The notes beneath the pieces were generated by a model that was not told where the DNA came from, made no database searches, and worked only from the letters and a program-made list of their open reading frames with translations. Below, one piece after another: positions 8,965 through 17,705 of a stretch of DNA of 64,000 bases. The stretch is from Komagataeibacter oboediens (GTDB lineage: Bacteria > Pseudomonadota > Alphaproteobacteria > Acetobacterales > Acetobacteraceae): contig NZ_NKTX01000002.1 in NCBI RefSeq assembly GCF_003207815.1, forward strand, positions 62,001 through 126,000, given 5' to 3'. Both the position numbers and the translations under genes were made by a program. Every line of letters starts with the position of its first letter. Positions within the stretch are counted from its first letter, which is position 1.

Positions 8965-10337
8965 TGGAACCTGTCGCCTTTCCGCCCGCCGGCCTGCGGC
9001 GGCTGCTCAATGCCGTGACCCGGCGCACGGGGCTGCATTATTACGTGGACAAGGCCGATCTGCTGGAACAGGTGGTGGGCGCACGCATGGCGCTGCATGG
9101 CTGCCGGACATGCCATGACTATCTTGCCCTGCTGTCCGACGGCGCGCGGGGCGACAGGGAATGGCGGGAACTGGAATCCGCCATTACCATAGGCGAGACA
9201 TTTTTCTTCCGGTATGCCGAGCAGTTCGCCGCCCTTGAACGGACCATTGTGCCGCAGCTGATACACCGGGCAGCGGCCACGCGGCACCTGCGGGTGTGGA
9301 GCATTGGCTGTTCCAACGGGGCGGAACCCTATTCCATCGCCATCCTGCTGACCCGCCTGCTTGAGGAGGCGGGCCAGAATGCTGCTGACTGGCATGTCGA
9401 AATCCTGGGCACGGATATCAGCACCCGCGCGCTGGAACAGGCCCGGCTGGCGGAATTCAGCGCATGGACCCTGCGCGATATCGTCCCGGCACAGCGGGCG
9501 GCCTGGTTCACCCCGGTCAGTCCCCGTATCTGGCGGCTGCATGAATGCTATCGCCGCATGGTCCGCTTCCGGTACAGCAACGTGCTGGACCTGCTGCGGC
9601 CCGATGGCGGGCCTGCGGGACCTTTCGACCTGATCCTGTGCCGCAACGTGCTGATCTATTTCGCGCAGGCACAGGCACAGGCGCTGGTGCGCGCCATGGC
9701 GTCGCGGCTTTCGCCCGAAGGCTGGATCCTGCTGGGGCATTCGGAACCGGTGTCCAACTTCGCACCCTGCCTTGAAACCGTGCGCCTGCCGGGCACGCTC
9801 GCGTTCCGCGCACCGGCTTCGGGCGGGGGACGACAGGACGCGTGCGCCGGGGTGCCCGTACTGCCGCGGCGCAGGCCGGTCGCGCGCGCCCTTGTGCCCG
9901 TGCCAGCCGGGAACAGCGCATCCGTTGCTGCGGAAATCCGCCGTGTTGCAGATGGGGGGCAGGTCGCTCGTGCCATGCGGATGTGCCGTGACCATCTGGC
10001 GCGTTACCCCATGGATACCCGCATCCATTTCCTGTCCGCCGTACTGGCATGGGGCGAAGGCTGCCTGCTGCAGGCCGAGGAATCGTTCCGCAGGGTCATC
10101 TATCTGGCCCGCGACCATGTCATGGCGCGCTGCTACCTTGCCCGCCTGCTGGAAGATGCGGGCGGATGGGTGGAGGCAAACCGCATGCGCCAGCAGATGA
10201 TCGACCTCGTCCGTCGCTGCCCGCCCGATATGGTCCTGCCCGACGGGGATGGCATGACGGCAGGCGGCCTGCTGCGCCTTGCCCGGCAGGCTGCCGAGGG
10301 ACCGGCACTGCGGCATGATGCGCAGGTGACATCCTGA
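8961..10337 (+). CDS. cheR: CheR-type MCP methyltransferase with C-terminal TPR region (WspC-like)
   Basis: Methylates glutamates of the receptor, using SAM. The N-terminal half is a CheR domain: I-T-I-G-E-T-F-F-F-R near residue 75, the SAM-binding S-I-G-C-S-N-G-A-E-P-Y-S-I-A near 115, and D-L-I-L-C-R-N-V-L-I-Y-F near 222. After a proline/arginine-rich linker (about 280-320) a TPR-like helical tail follows. At 458 residues it is far longer than classical CheR (about 280), the WspC arrangement. The start overlaps the preceding CheW stop, and its own stop overlaps the next start as ATGA. Confidence 0.9.
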   Translation: MMEPVAFPPAGLRRLLNAVTRRTGLHYYVDKADLLEQVVGARMALHGCRTCHDYLALLSDGARGDREWRELESAITIGETFFFRYAEQFAALERTIVPQLIHRAAATRHLRVWSIGCSNGAEPYSIAILLTRLLEEAGQNAADWHVEILGTDISTRALEQARLAEFSAWTLRDIVPAQRAAWFTPVSPRIWRLHECYRRMVRFRYSNVLDLLRPDGGPAGPFDLILCRNVLIYFAQAQAQALVRAMASRLSPEGWILLGHSEPVSNFAPCLETVRLPGTLAFRAPASGGGRQDACAGVPVLPRRRPVARALVPVPAGNSASVAAEIRRVADGGQVARAMRMCRDHLARYPMDTRIHFLSAVLAWGEGCLLQAEESFRRVIYLARDHVMARCYLARLLEDAGGWVEANRMRQQMIDLVRRCPPDMVLPDGDGMTAGGLLRLARQAAEGPALRHDAQVTS

Positions 10338-10873
10338 TGACGCATGCGGACATGACCCCACCCGCGGGCAGGGAGGCCTTCGCCCGGCGGGTCCTGCATG
10401 AACGTGCGCGCATCATGGCCGCGCGCGGGCAGGGACAGGCGGATGGTACGGCGGGACGGCTGCTGGTCATGCTCGACCTCGCGGGACAGGCCTGCGGTGT
10501 GGACCTGCATGCCGTGCTGCGCGTGACCGACCCGGTCTGGAGCGACATGCCCCGCAGGCCCGACTGCCCGCCCGGCGTGCGCGGGGTGCATGGATACCAG
10601 GGCGACCTCTATACCGTGTTTGACCTGTCCATCCTGCTGGGTGGCGCGCCACTGGAACAGCCGGGGGTGATGCTGCTGCTGCGTTCGGTGTCCAGTATAC
10701 CGCTGGGGCGCATCGCGCTACTGGCCAGTGCGGCGTTGGGCACGGCGGAAATAGCGGGCACCCCCACGCCACTGACCCCTTCGGGTTTTCCCCAGGCCAG
10801 CCTGCCCGATGGGCGCAGCCTGACGGTCATTGATCCCGCGCGTCTGTTTTCTTCCCGTTATGTCGGAGTGTGA
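10337..10873 (+). CDS. Second CheW-like scaffold protein (WspD/CheW3b-like)
   Basis: A 178-residue protein with an N-terminal helical extension of about 40 residues (A-R-R-V-L-H-E-R-A-R-I-M-A) before a CheW domain. The domain shows G-V-D-L-H-A-V-L-R-V, then G-V-R-G-V-H-G-Y-Q-G-D-L-Y-T-V-F-D-L. The helical extension resembles WspD rather than flagellar CheW. Translationally coupled to cheR (ATGA at 10337). A second CheW flanking CheR is the Wsp/Che3 gene order. Confidence 0.85.
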   Translation: MTHADMTPPAGREAFARRVLHERARIMAARGQGQADGTAGRLLVMLDLAGQACGVDLHAVLRVTDPVWSDMPRRPDCPPGVRGVHGYQGDLYTVFDLSILLGGAPLEQPGVMLLLRSVSSIPLGRIALLASAALGTAEIAGTPTPLTPSGFPQASLPDGRSLTVIDPARLFSSRYVGV

Positions 10874-10879
10874 AGTACC

Positions 10880-12562
10880 GTGACAATCGCCAATCGCCTG
10901 CTGTTCGGCTTCATGGTCGGTGTCCTGCTGATGGTTTCGCTGGGCATTTACGCACTGGGACAGATACGGGAGGTGCGTGATGAAATGACGATCATCGTCA
11001 CCCGCGACCTGTCGGTCTACCGTGAACTGACGCATATCCGCGCCAACGAAAACGACCTTGTCGCCCGCAGGCTTGCCATCCTTGCGCATTATTACGCGCA
11101 TGATTTCGAAACCGCCCCCGCCGTGCTGGAAGACGCCATTGCCGGATGGGATGAAAAGGCGCGCGGGGCGGACAGCCTGCTGGCGGGCGTGCTGTCGCGC
11201 GCGGAAGAGGCCGGCAGGCTGGCGCGCAGCGATGACCAGCGCGAGATGTTCAATACCGTCGCCAGCCAGCTGCGTGATATTTCCACGCAGTTCCAGATGG
11301 ATACGCACGGCGCCGCCATGCTGTTCCAGGCCATACGGGCGGGGAATGATGCGGGCGTGCGCGAACAGGCATCGCGTATCGACAGCCGCGAACAGTCGAT
11401 CGACCTGCTGGTGGGGCGGGCTGCGTCCCTGCTGGACCATGGGGTGCAGGTGGCCGAAACGCAGGGGGCGGCATCGTATGATTACAGCCGCCGGTCGCTG
11501 GCCATCGGCATGGGGGGCGCGGTTGTCGTCGCACTGATCGTGACCTTCTGGACGCGACGGTCGATCATGGAACCGATTTCGTCCATCATGCATGTCATGG
11601 AACGCGTGGGGCAGGGCGACCTTGCCACCCGCGCCAAGGTCGGCGGGATGGGCGAGGACCGTGACGAGGTCGCCCGCCTTGCGGCCGGGCTGAACCGCAT
11701 GATCGACGGCCTGCGTGAAATCGCGCGGCAGAGCGGGGAAGTCACGCAGAACCTTGACGCCGCCGTGGCCGAAATCCGCGCCTCCACCCAGCAGCAGGCA
11801 GCAAGCGTGGAAGAACAGTTCGCCGCAGTGCAGGAAACGGCTGCGACGGTGGATGAAATCACCCATTCCGGCGCCCAGATCAGCAAGCGCGCGAGAGAGG
11901 TCATTTCCTCGGCGGAGGTGATCGTCCACAGTTCCGCAAGCGGGCTGGAAGCGGTGGAAGAAACCGCCCGCGCCATGGCCCACACCCATGACGGGGCCGA
12001 AGCCGTGGCGTCGAACATCGTCGCCCTGTCCGAACGGACCGAGGCGATCAGCGAAATCATCGCCTCGGTCAATGACCTGTCCGAACGCTCCCACCTGCTG
12101 GCGCTGAATGCCGCGATCGAGGCGGCGGCAGCGGGTGAGCACGGGCGGTCGTTTGCCGTGGTCGCGGCGGAAATGAAGATCCTGGCCGACCAGTCGCGCG
12201 ATGCGACGCAGAACGTGCGCGCCATACTGGGTGACATCCAGCGCGGCATCAACACTTCGGTCATGCTGACGGAGGAGGCGGTCAAGCGTGTTTCGGCGGG
12301 CAAGGAGCGGACCGACATCGCCTACCGCACCATCGAACGCATGACCGGCGGGATCGAGGAAGGGGTGCATGCCTTCCAGCAGATCGTGGCGTCCACCAAC
12401 CAGCAGCAGATCGGCATCGAGCAGGTCATGACCGCGCTGCAGAGCATCCGTCAGGCCAGCCAGCAGACATCGGCGGGCACGCGCAACCTTGAGGTCTCGG
12501 CCAGCAACCTTGGCAAGCTGTCGAAACAGCTTCTGACCATTTCCGCGCGTTACCGGACCTGA
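10880..12562 (+). CDS. Methyl-accepting chemotaxis protein (cluster receptor)
   Basis: Transmembrane receptor of the cluster, 560 residues. Membrane helices lie at about 5-28 and 205-228 and enclose a helical periplasmic domain of about 175 residues, probably a four-helix bundle. A HAMP domain follows (about 230-285), then the signalling hairpin with the conserved tip L-A-L-N-A-A-I-E-A-A-A-A-G-E-H-G near residues 410-425. There is no C-terminal CheR-tethering pentapeptide (N-W-E-T-F type). The start is GTG 10880, with GAAG or GGAG elements just upstream. The sensed signal is unknown. Confidence 0.92.
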   Translation: MTIANRLLFGFMVGVLLMVSLGIYALGQIREVRDEMTIIVTRDLSVYRELTHIRANENDLVARRLAILAHYYAHDFETAPAVLEDAIAGWDEKARGADSLLAGVLSRAEEAGRLARSDDQREMFNTVASQLRDISTQFQMDTHGAAMLFQAIRAGNDAGVREQASRIDSREQSIDLLVGRAASLLDHGVQVAETQGAASYDYSRRSLAIGMGGAVVVALIVTFWTRRSIMEPISSIMHVMERVGQGDLATRAKVGGMGEDRDEVARLAAGLNRMIDGLREIARQSGEVTQNLDAAVAEIRASTQQQAASVEEQFAAVQETAATVDEITHSGAQISKRAREVISSAEVIVHSSASGLEAVEETARAMAHTHDGAEAVASNIVALSERTEAISEIIASVNDLSERSHLLALNAAIEAAAAGEHGRSFAVVAAEMKILADQSRDATQNVRAILGDIQRGINTSVMLTEEAVKRVSAGKERTDIAYRTIERMTGGIEEGVHAFQQIVASTNQQQIGIEQVMTALQSIRQASQQTSAGTRNLEVSASNLGKLSKQLLTISARYRT

Positions 12563-12572
12563 CGGCCGGGCC

Positions 12573-14699
12573 GTGGACAACCTTCGGGACGAACTTCTGG
12601 CGGTATTTGACGCGGAATACCGTGACCACCTGCGTGCAATCCGGGGCATCGTGGCCGCCGGCTGCCCCGATGCGCAGGGACTGGCGGAAATCTTCCGGCG
12701 CGTCCACTCGCTCAAGGGGGCGGCGCGCGCGGTCGAACTGCCAACGGTCGAAGGGGTGGCCCACGCGCTGGAAAACCGCCTGTCGGCGCTGCTGGCGGCC
12801 CGTGCCCTGCCGGATGCGGCAGACCTGAAGGCCATTACCGACACGCTGGATGAGGTGGACCTGCTCATGACATCCGCCCCGGCGGATGGTGAGGTCCGCC
12901 CGGCAGATGAGGAAACGACGGCATCCGCTACCGCGACGGAAAACCCTGCCTATGTGCAGGTGCCCGTCGCGCGGCTCGATGCGCTGGCCTCGGCGGTGCA
13001 TGATCTCATGTCCGTGGCCGAACGGCATGAACGGCTGTGGGCGCAGGTCATGGACCTGCTCGATGAATCGCGTGCGGTCATGCATGCCCCTGAACGCATG
13101 CGTGCCGACCCCGTGGCCGAATTCGCGCGGATGACGCGCAAGCTCATGACGGTGGGGCGTGAACGTGAACTCATGTCCGGGCAGATCGACCGCGCATTGC
13201 TGCGCCTGGGGGAGGAAGTCCACGCCGTCACCCTTGTGCCTGCCGAAAGCGTGTTTGGATCCCTGGCCGCCATGGCCCGGCGCATCGCGCGCGAACATGG
13301 GGGACCGGATGCCGGGGTGGACGTGCACATGTATGGCATGGAGGTCCAGACCGAACGCCGGGTGATGCAGGCCCTGCGCGATCCGGTGGTCCACCTGGTG
13401 CGCAACGCCATCGTACACGGGCATGAAACCCGTGCCCAGCGGCTGAAGGAAGGCAAGTCAGAACGGCTGAACATCACCATTGCCGTCACCCTGACCGGGG
13501 TGCGGCTGCAGGTTGCGGTCAGTGATGACGGGCGTGGCCCCGACCTGCAGGCCATTGCCGCGCGGGCGGCAGGGCAGGGGCTGGTCCATGCCGATGCGCC
13601 GCTGGAGGCGCGGCAGTTGCTGGCGCGCGTGTTCGAACCGGGTTTTTCCACGCGTGGGCAGGCGGATACGCTGGCCGGGCGCGGGGTCGGGCTGTCGGTG
13701 GTGGCGGAGGCGGCGCGCGCCCTGCACGGCACCGTGCGCATGGAACAGCGCCAGCCCGCGGGCACGACCGTGACCCTGACGGTGCCGGTGTCCCAGCGCC
13801 AGCGCACCGTGCTGCTGGTGGAAAACGCCGGGCAGGCGCTGGGTCTGCCCGGTCGGGTGATCCGTCACCTGCTGCGGGTGCGGCGTGACGGGATCAGGCT
13901 GCTCAATGGTGCGCCCTTTGCCGTGGTGCCGCACCGTTCCGACGGCACGCAGCCGGAACATGCGCACGGCGACGGACAGGCCGAGGATCTTGTGCCGCTT
14001 GTGCCGCTGCGCGCCTTCGTCGGGGATGAAAACGCTCCGCTGCCCGTGCGTGATGGCGCGGTCAGCGTGGTGGTGATGGAGGTCGATGGCGTGCGCTGCG
14101 GCTTTGCGGTGGAACGCATGGTGGATGTGCGCGCGCTGCTGGTATCGGATGCCACCGCCGTGGGGCTGGATAGTGAACTGGTGCCCGGCATTGCCTGGCA
14201 GCGCGAGGACCAGCCGGTCTTCATTCTCAGCCCCGACCGGCTGTTCGCGCGCTGGCGGCTGCGCGGCAATGGGGCGGGGGTATGCTTCAGTGACGTGGAT
14301 GAAGCCGCCCCCGTGGTGGCCGTGCGCCATGCGCCGCTGGTCATGGTGGTGGACGATTCAATCACGACACGGACACTGCAGAAAACCATATTGCAGTCCC
14401 ATGGTTACGATGTCTGCCTTGCGGTGGATGGGGAGGAGGCGCTGGCGATGCTCCAGCAGTCCTCGCGGCATGTGGATGTGGTGGTGACGGATGTCGAGAT
14501 GCCGCGCATGGACGGGTTTGCGCTGCTGGCGGCCATGCAGGCTGATCCGCACCTGTCGGACATCCCCGTTGTCCTCATGACATCGCGAGATGATGGGGAT
14601 GACGTGCGCCGGGGTATGGAAGGTGGTGCGCGTGCCTACCTGACCAAGCAGAAATTCGATCAGGGTGAACTGATCGATACCATAAAGGGGCTGTTGTGA
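12573..14699 (+). CDS. cheA: Hybrid CheA: chemotaxis-type histidine kinase with C-terminal receiver (WspE/CheA3-like)
   Basis: A 708-residue kinase core of the cluster. Domains in order: HPt/P1 with H-S-L-K-G-A-A-R (phosphorylated His45); a linker without an obvious P2; dimerisation helices (about 130-200); HATPase with H-L-V-R-N-A-I-V-H-G and later G-R-G-V-G-L-S-V-V; CheW-like P5 (about 415-575); and a full receiver (about 585-708) with acidic pair D-D, phosphoacceptor Asp640 in T-D-V-E-M-P and the conserved Lys near the end. GTG start at 12573, 10 bp after the MCP. The fused receiver replaces or competes with a separate CheY. Confidence 0.92.
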   Translation: MDNLRDELLAVFDAEYRDHLRAIRGIVAAGCPDAQGLAEIFRRVHSLKGAARAVELPTVEGVAHALENRLSALLAARALPDAADLKAITDTLDEVDLLMTSAPADGEVRPADEETTASATATENPAYVQVPVARLDALASAVHDLMSVAERHERLWAQVMDLLDESRAVMHAPERMRADPVAEFARMTRKLMTVGRERELMSGQIDRALLRLGEEVHAVTLVPAESVFGSLAAMARRIAREHGGPDAGVDVHMYGMEVQTERRVMQALRDPVVHLVRNAIVHGHETRAQRLKEGKSERLNITIAVTLTGVRLQVAVSDDGRGPDLQAIAARAAGQGLVHADAPLEARQLLARVFEPGFSTRGQADTLAGRGVGLSVVAEAARALHGTVRMEQRQPAGTTVTLTVPVSQRQRTVLLVENAGQALGLPGRVIRHLLRVRRDGIRLLNGAPFAVVPHRSDGTQPEHAHGDGQAEDLVPLVPLRAFVGDENAPLPVRDGAVSVVVMEVDGVRCGFAVERMVDVRALLVSDATAVGLDSELVPGIAWQREDQPVFILSPDRLFARWRLRGNGAGVCFSDVDEAAPVVAVRHAPLVMVVDDSITTRTLQKTILQSHGYDVCLAVDGEEALAMLQQSSRHVDVVVTDVEMPRMDGFALLAAMQADPHLSDIPVVLMTSRDDGDDVRRGMEGGARAYLTKQKFDQGELIDTIKGLL

Positions 14700-15787
14700 A
14701 CGATGTGACGCCCCTTGCGCCGCGCCGGGTGCTGATTGTGGAGGATTCGGCGGTCCTGCGGCACCTGCTGATGCGCGTGGTGGCGGGCGACCCGCGGCTG
14801 GAGCTGCTGGAAGCCGTGGAAACGGCGGAGGAGGCGCTGCGCCTTGTTCCCCGCCTGCGCCCGGATGTGATTTCCATGGATATCTGCCTGCCCGGCATGG
14901 ACGGGCTGGAAGCCACGCGGCAGATCATGGCGCATTTCCCTACCCCCATCGTGATTGTCAGTGACACGGTCGGCGCGCAGGCGACGCAGGTGTCCATGAA
15001 CGCGCTGCGTTCGGGCGCGCTGTCGGTGATCGAGAAGCCGCAGGGCCTGTCGGGTGAAGCCGGGGCCGCCGTGGCGCAGGGGATCGCGACACAGCTGTAT
15101 ATCATGAGCCAGGTGCCCGTGATCCGCCGCCGCCTGCTGCAGGCCGAGCCCTTCCGGCACAAGGGCATGTGGGCGCGCCCGCTTGATATCCGCCCACGCA
15201 TCCTGGCACTTGCGGCCTCCACCGGGGGGCCGACGGCCTTCGCCCGCGTGCTGGGGGACCTGCCGGCGGATTTCGCGCTGCCGGTGGTGCTGGTGCAGCA
15301 TATGGGGCAGCCCTTCATGGAAGGGTTCGCAGCGTGGCTGGACCAGCATGTCGCCCTGCCGGTCATGCTGGCGCAGCACGGCATGAAGCTGGAACGGGGC
15401 CGGGTGCTGGTGGCGCCGGGCAACCGGCACATGACCGTCGGCCCGCGCGGGGATGTGCTCCTGCATGATGACGCGCCGGTGCAGGGGCAGCGGCCATCGG
15501 CTGACGTGCTGTTTTCCTCCGTCGCAAGGGTGTTCGGCGCGGACAGTCTTGGCGTGCTGCTGACCGGCATGGGCGAGGACGGTGTGGACGGGCTGGGCCG
15601 CATCCGTGCCGCCGGCGGCTACACCATTGTGGAGGATCGCAGCACGGCGGTCATCCACGGCATGCCCGGCGCTGCCGAACGCGCGGGGGCTGCGTGCATA
15701 AGCCTGCCGATGCACGAGATCGCCCCGCATATCTTCCGGATCATGGCGGGTGGCCAGATCCCTTCCACAGGCCCCCTAGCAGGATAA
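14696..15787 (+). CDS. cheB: CheB-type protein-glutamate methylesterase (WspF-like)
   Basis: Removes methyl groups from the receptor and is activated by phosphorylation. The 363-residue protein has an N-terminal receiver with phosphoacceptor Asp62 (S-M-D-I-C-L-P-G-M-D-G) and Lys114 (E-K-P). The methylesterase domain carries the triad Ser175 (A-A-S-T-G-G-P), His202 (V-Q-H-M) and Asp295 (T-G-M-G-E-D-G). The GTG start at 14696 overlaps the cheA stop (GTGA), so translation is coupled. Confidence 0.93.
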   Translation: MNDVTPLAPRRVLIVEDSAVLRHLLMRVVAGDPRLELLEAVETAEEALRLVPRLRPDVISMDICLPGMDGLEATRQIMAHFPTPIVIVSDTVGAQATQVSMNALRSGALSVIEKPQGLSGEAGAAVAQGIATQLYIMSQVPVIRRRLLQAEPFRHKGMWARPLDIRPRILALAASTGGPTAFARVLGDLPADFALPVVLVQHMGQPFMEGFAAWLDQHVALPVMLAQHGMKLERGRVLVAPGNRHMTVGPRGDVLLHDDAPVQGQRPSADVLFSSVARVFGADSLGVLLTGMGEDGVDGLGRIRAAGGYTIVEDRSTAVIHGMPGAAERAGAACISLPMHEIAPHIFRIMAGGQIPSTGPLAG

Positions 15788-15797
15788 TGACACCCCG

Positions 15798-17669
15798 ATG
15801 CCGCTGACTGATCGAGAGGACCATACCGATACCCTGCTGCTGGTGGAGGATTCGGACACGCAGGCCCTGCGTATCCGCCGCATGCTGGAAAGCCACGGTT
15901 TTCATGTTCACCGCGTGGCCAGCGGGGAGGATGCGCTCGATACCCTTGATGAACGACTGCCGGGGCTGGTGATCGCCGATTATCACCTGCCGGGCATGAA
16001 TGGCGGGCAGCTGGCGCGCCAGCTGCGCATGAACGCGGTGACGCGCACGATTCCCGTCCTGATCCTGACGGAGGGGATCGAGCCGGGGCTGGAACGCGAA
16101 GGGCTGGAAAGCGGGGCGGATGCCTATATCCCCAAATCGTCCGATCCTGCGCTGATCGTCTTCCGTATCCGCGCGCTGCTGCGCGAACATGCGGCCCATG
16201 CCCCCTCGCTCCTGCCGCAGCGCGTGTTCCGCCGCGCGCGGATCATGGTCATCGCCCCCGAACCCGCCCACCGGCGCGCGGTGCCCGAACTGATCGACCA
16301 GTTGCGGCGTGACGGGCATATCGTGACCCTGTGCCCCGATCCCGCCCGGCTGGAGCCGTCCCTGCTGCATGACCCCGACCATGTGCCTGACTGCGTGGTG
16401 ATCGACCTGGCGTGCCGGGAGTTCGACGGGCTGGAGGTCTGCCGCAGGCTGGACGAATGGCGGCAGGAAGATCTGCTGTCGGGTAACGTGCCGCCGCGCA
16501 TCCTGGGCGTGGATGGCGCCCCGCGTCCCGACGCGAAGGAGTTTTCGGCACGGGTGTTCGAGGCGGGGATAGACGACCTTGTCTCGCGCGATGTGGGGCC
16601 TGCGGCGCTGGCGCTGCGTATCCGCGTGCTGGTGCGCCGCAAGCTTCTGCAGGATGACGTGCGCCGGATCGAGGTCGAGCGGCAGGCACGTGAAATCGCG
16701 GTCAAGAGCGCGCGGGCGGAAGCGGCGGCCATTGCCTCGAAAGCGTCCCTGGCCGAGGCGCTGGAGCAGGCCAATCGTGAACTGGCCGATGCCAACCGCA
16801 AGCTGATCGAGACACAGGGCAAGCTGGTGCAGACGGCCAAGATGGCGTCACTGGGTGAACTGGTGGCGGGCATTGCACATGAAATCAACAATCCCTTGGC
16901 CTTCATCCTGGCGCACAAGGACACGGTGGCACGCGGGCTGGACCGCGTGATCGGCATGGAAGCCAGCTGCGCCGATCCCGACCATGACAGCCGGGCCGCG
17001 ATCCTGAACAAATGCCGCGACCGGGTGGGGTCCATGAACATGGGGTTGCGGCGCATCCAGAACCTTGTGCTGAATCTGCGCAAATTCTCGCGACTGGATG
17101 AAGGGTTGTTCCAGCTGATTGATGTGCCCGAGGCGCTGGAAACCGTCATGGCGCTGCTGACGCAGAAGCTGGGCAGCGGCATCATGGTCAGGCGCCGTTA
17201 CGAAGCTCCGGACCGGCTGTACTGCCAGGCGGCGCTGCTCAATCAGGTCATCATGAATATTATCAGCAATGCGGCGGATGCAATTCTTGCCGCCCAGCCT
17301 GATGATATGTCTGTCCGTGGCGGGATCGCGGAAGGGGAAATCGAGATCCATACCTTCCTCTCCCATAATGGGGAGGGACAGGACAGTTATGTCTTTGTCA
17401 TTACCGATAGCGGCCCCGGTATCGCGCCCGACGTGCAGGAGCGCATTTTCGAGCCGTTTTTCACCACCAAGCCGGTGGGGGCAGGAACCGGGCTGGGGCT
17501 TGCGATCGCCTACAGCGTGGTGCAGGCCCACCATGGCAGCCTGTCGGTTGGCCGTGCCCCACAGGGGGGCGCGCGTTTCACCATTTCCGTGCCCTGGAAC
17601 GCCGGGCCGGCAGGTGAGGGCGGGCCATCCCCGTCTGTCCATCCTTCGTCCATCACGCGCGCCGAGTAA
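15798..17669 (+). CDS. Sensor histidine kinase with two N-terminal receivers (CheS3-like)
   Basis: A 623-residue soluble kinase without membrane segments. Receiver 1 (about 12-130) is complete: acidic E-D pair, phosphoacceptor Asp61 (I-A-D-Y-H-L-P-G), Lys113. Receiver 2 (about 147-275) keeps an aspartate at the phosphosite (Asp203, V-I-D-L) but lacks the acidic pair and the conserved lysine, so it is probably not phosphorylated. A coiled coil (about 285-345) leads to a HisKA motif with His361 (G-I-A-H-E-I-N-N-P) and an HATPase domain ending G-T-G-L-G-L-A-I-A-Y. The layout matches the CheS3 kinase downstream of CheA3 in Rhodospirillum centenum. It starts 10 bp after cheB. Confidence 0.9.
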   Translation: MPLTDREDHTDTLLLVEDSDTQALRIRRMLESHGFHVHRVASGEDALDTLDERLPGLVIADYHLPGMNGGQLARQLRMNAVTRTIPVLILTEGIEPGLEREGLESGADAYIPKSSDPALIVFRIRALLREHAAHAPSLLPQRVFRRARIMVIAPEPAHRRAVPELIDQLRRDGHIVTLCPDPARLEPSLLHDPDHVPDCVVIDLACREFDGLEVCRRLDEWRQEDLLSGNVPPRILGVDGAPRPDAKEFSARVFEAGIDDLVSRDVGPAALALRIRVLVRRKLLQDDVRRIEVERQAREIAVKSARAEAAAIASKASLAEALEQANRELADANRKLIETQGKLVQTAKMASLGELVAGIAHEINNPLAFILAHKDTVARGLDRVIGMEASCADPDHDSRAAILNKCRDRVGSMNMGLRRIQNLVLNLRKFSRLDEGLFQLIDVPEALETVMALLTQKLGSGIMVRRRYEAPDRLYCQAALLNQVIMNIISNAADAILAAQPDDMSVRGGIAEGEIEIHTFLSHNGEGQDSYVFVITDSGPGIAPDVQERIFEPFFTTKPVGAGTGLGLAIAYSVVQAHHGSLSVGRAPQGGARFTISVPWNAGPAGEGGPSPSVHPSSITRAE

Positions 17670-17705
17670 GCGTGTCATAACCTCCGTGCAGGGAGCTGCA
17701 GCCCA

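Noticed and set aside
8955-10361. A 468-codon open frame on the minus strand
   Set aside because: Antisense to the CheR-TPR gene, which has clear domain motifs; composition (H, R, Q, P-rich) is that of a GC shadow.
10718-12868. A 716-codon open frame on the minus strand
   Set aside because: It runs antisense to the methyl-accepting chemotaxis protein and hybrid CheA, is rich in R, H, G and D, and shows no family motif. Such antisense frames are a by-product of high GC content.
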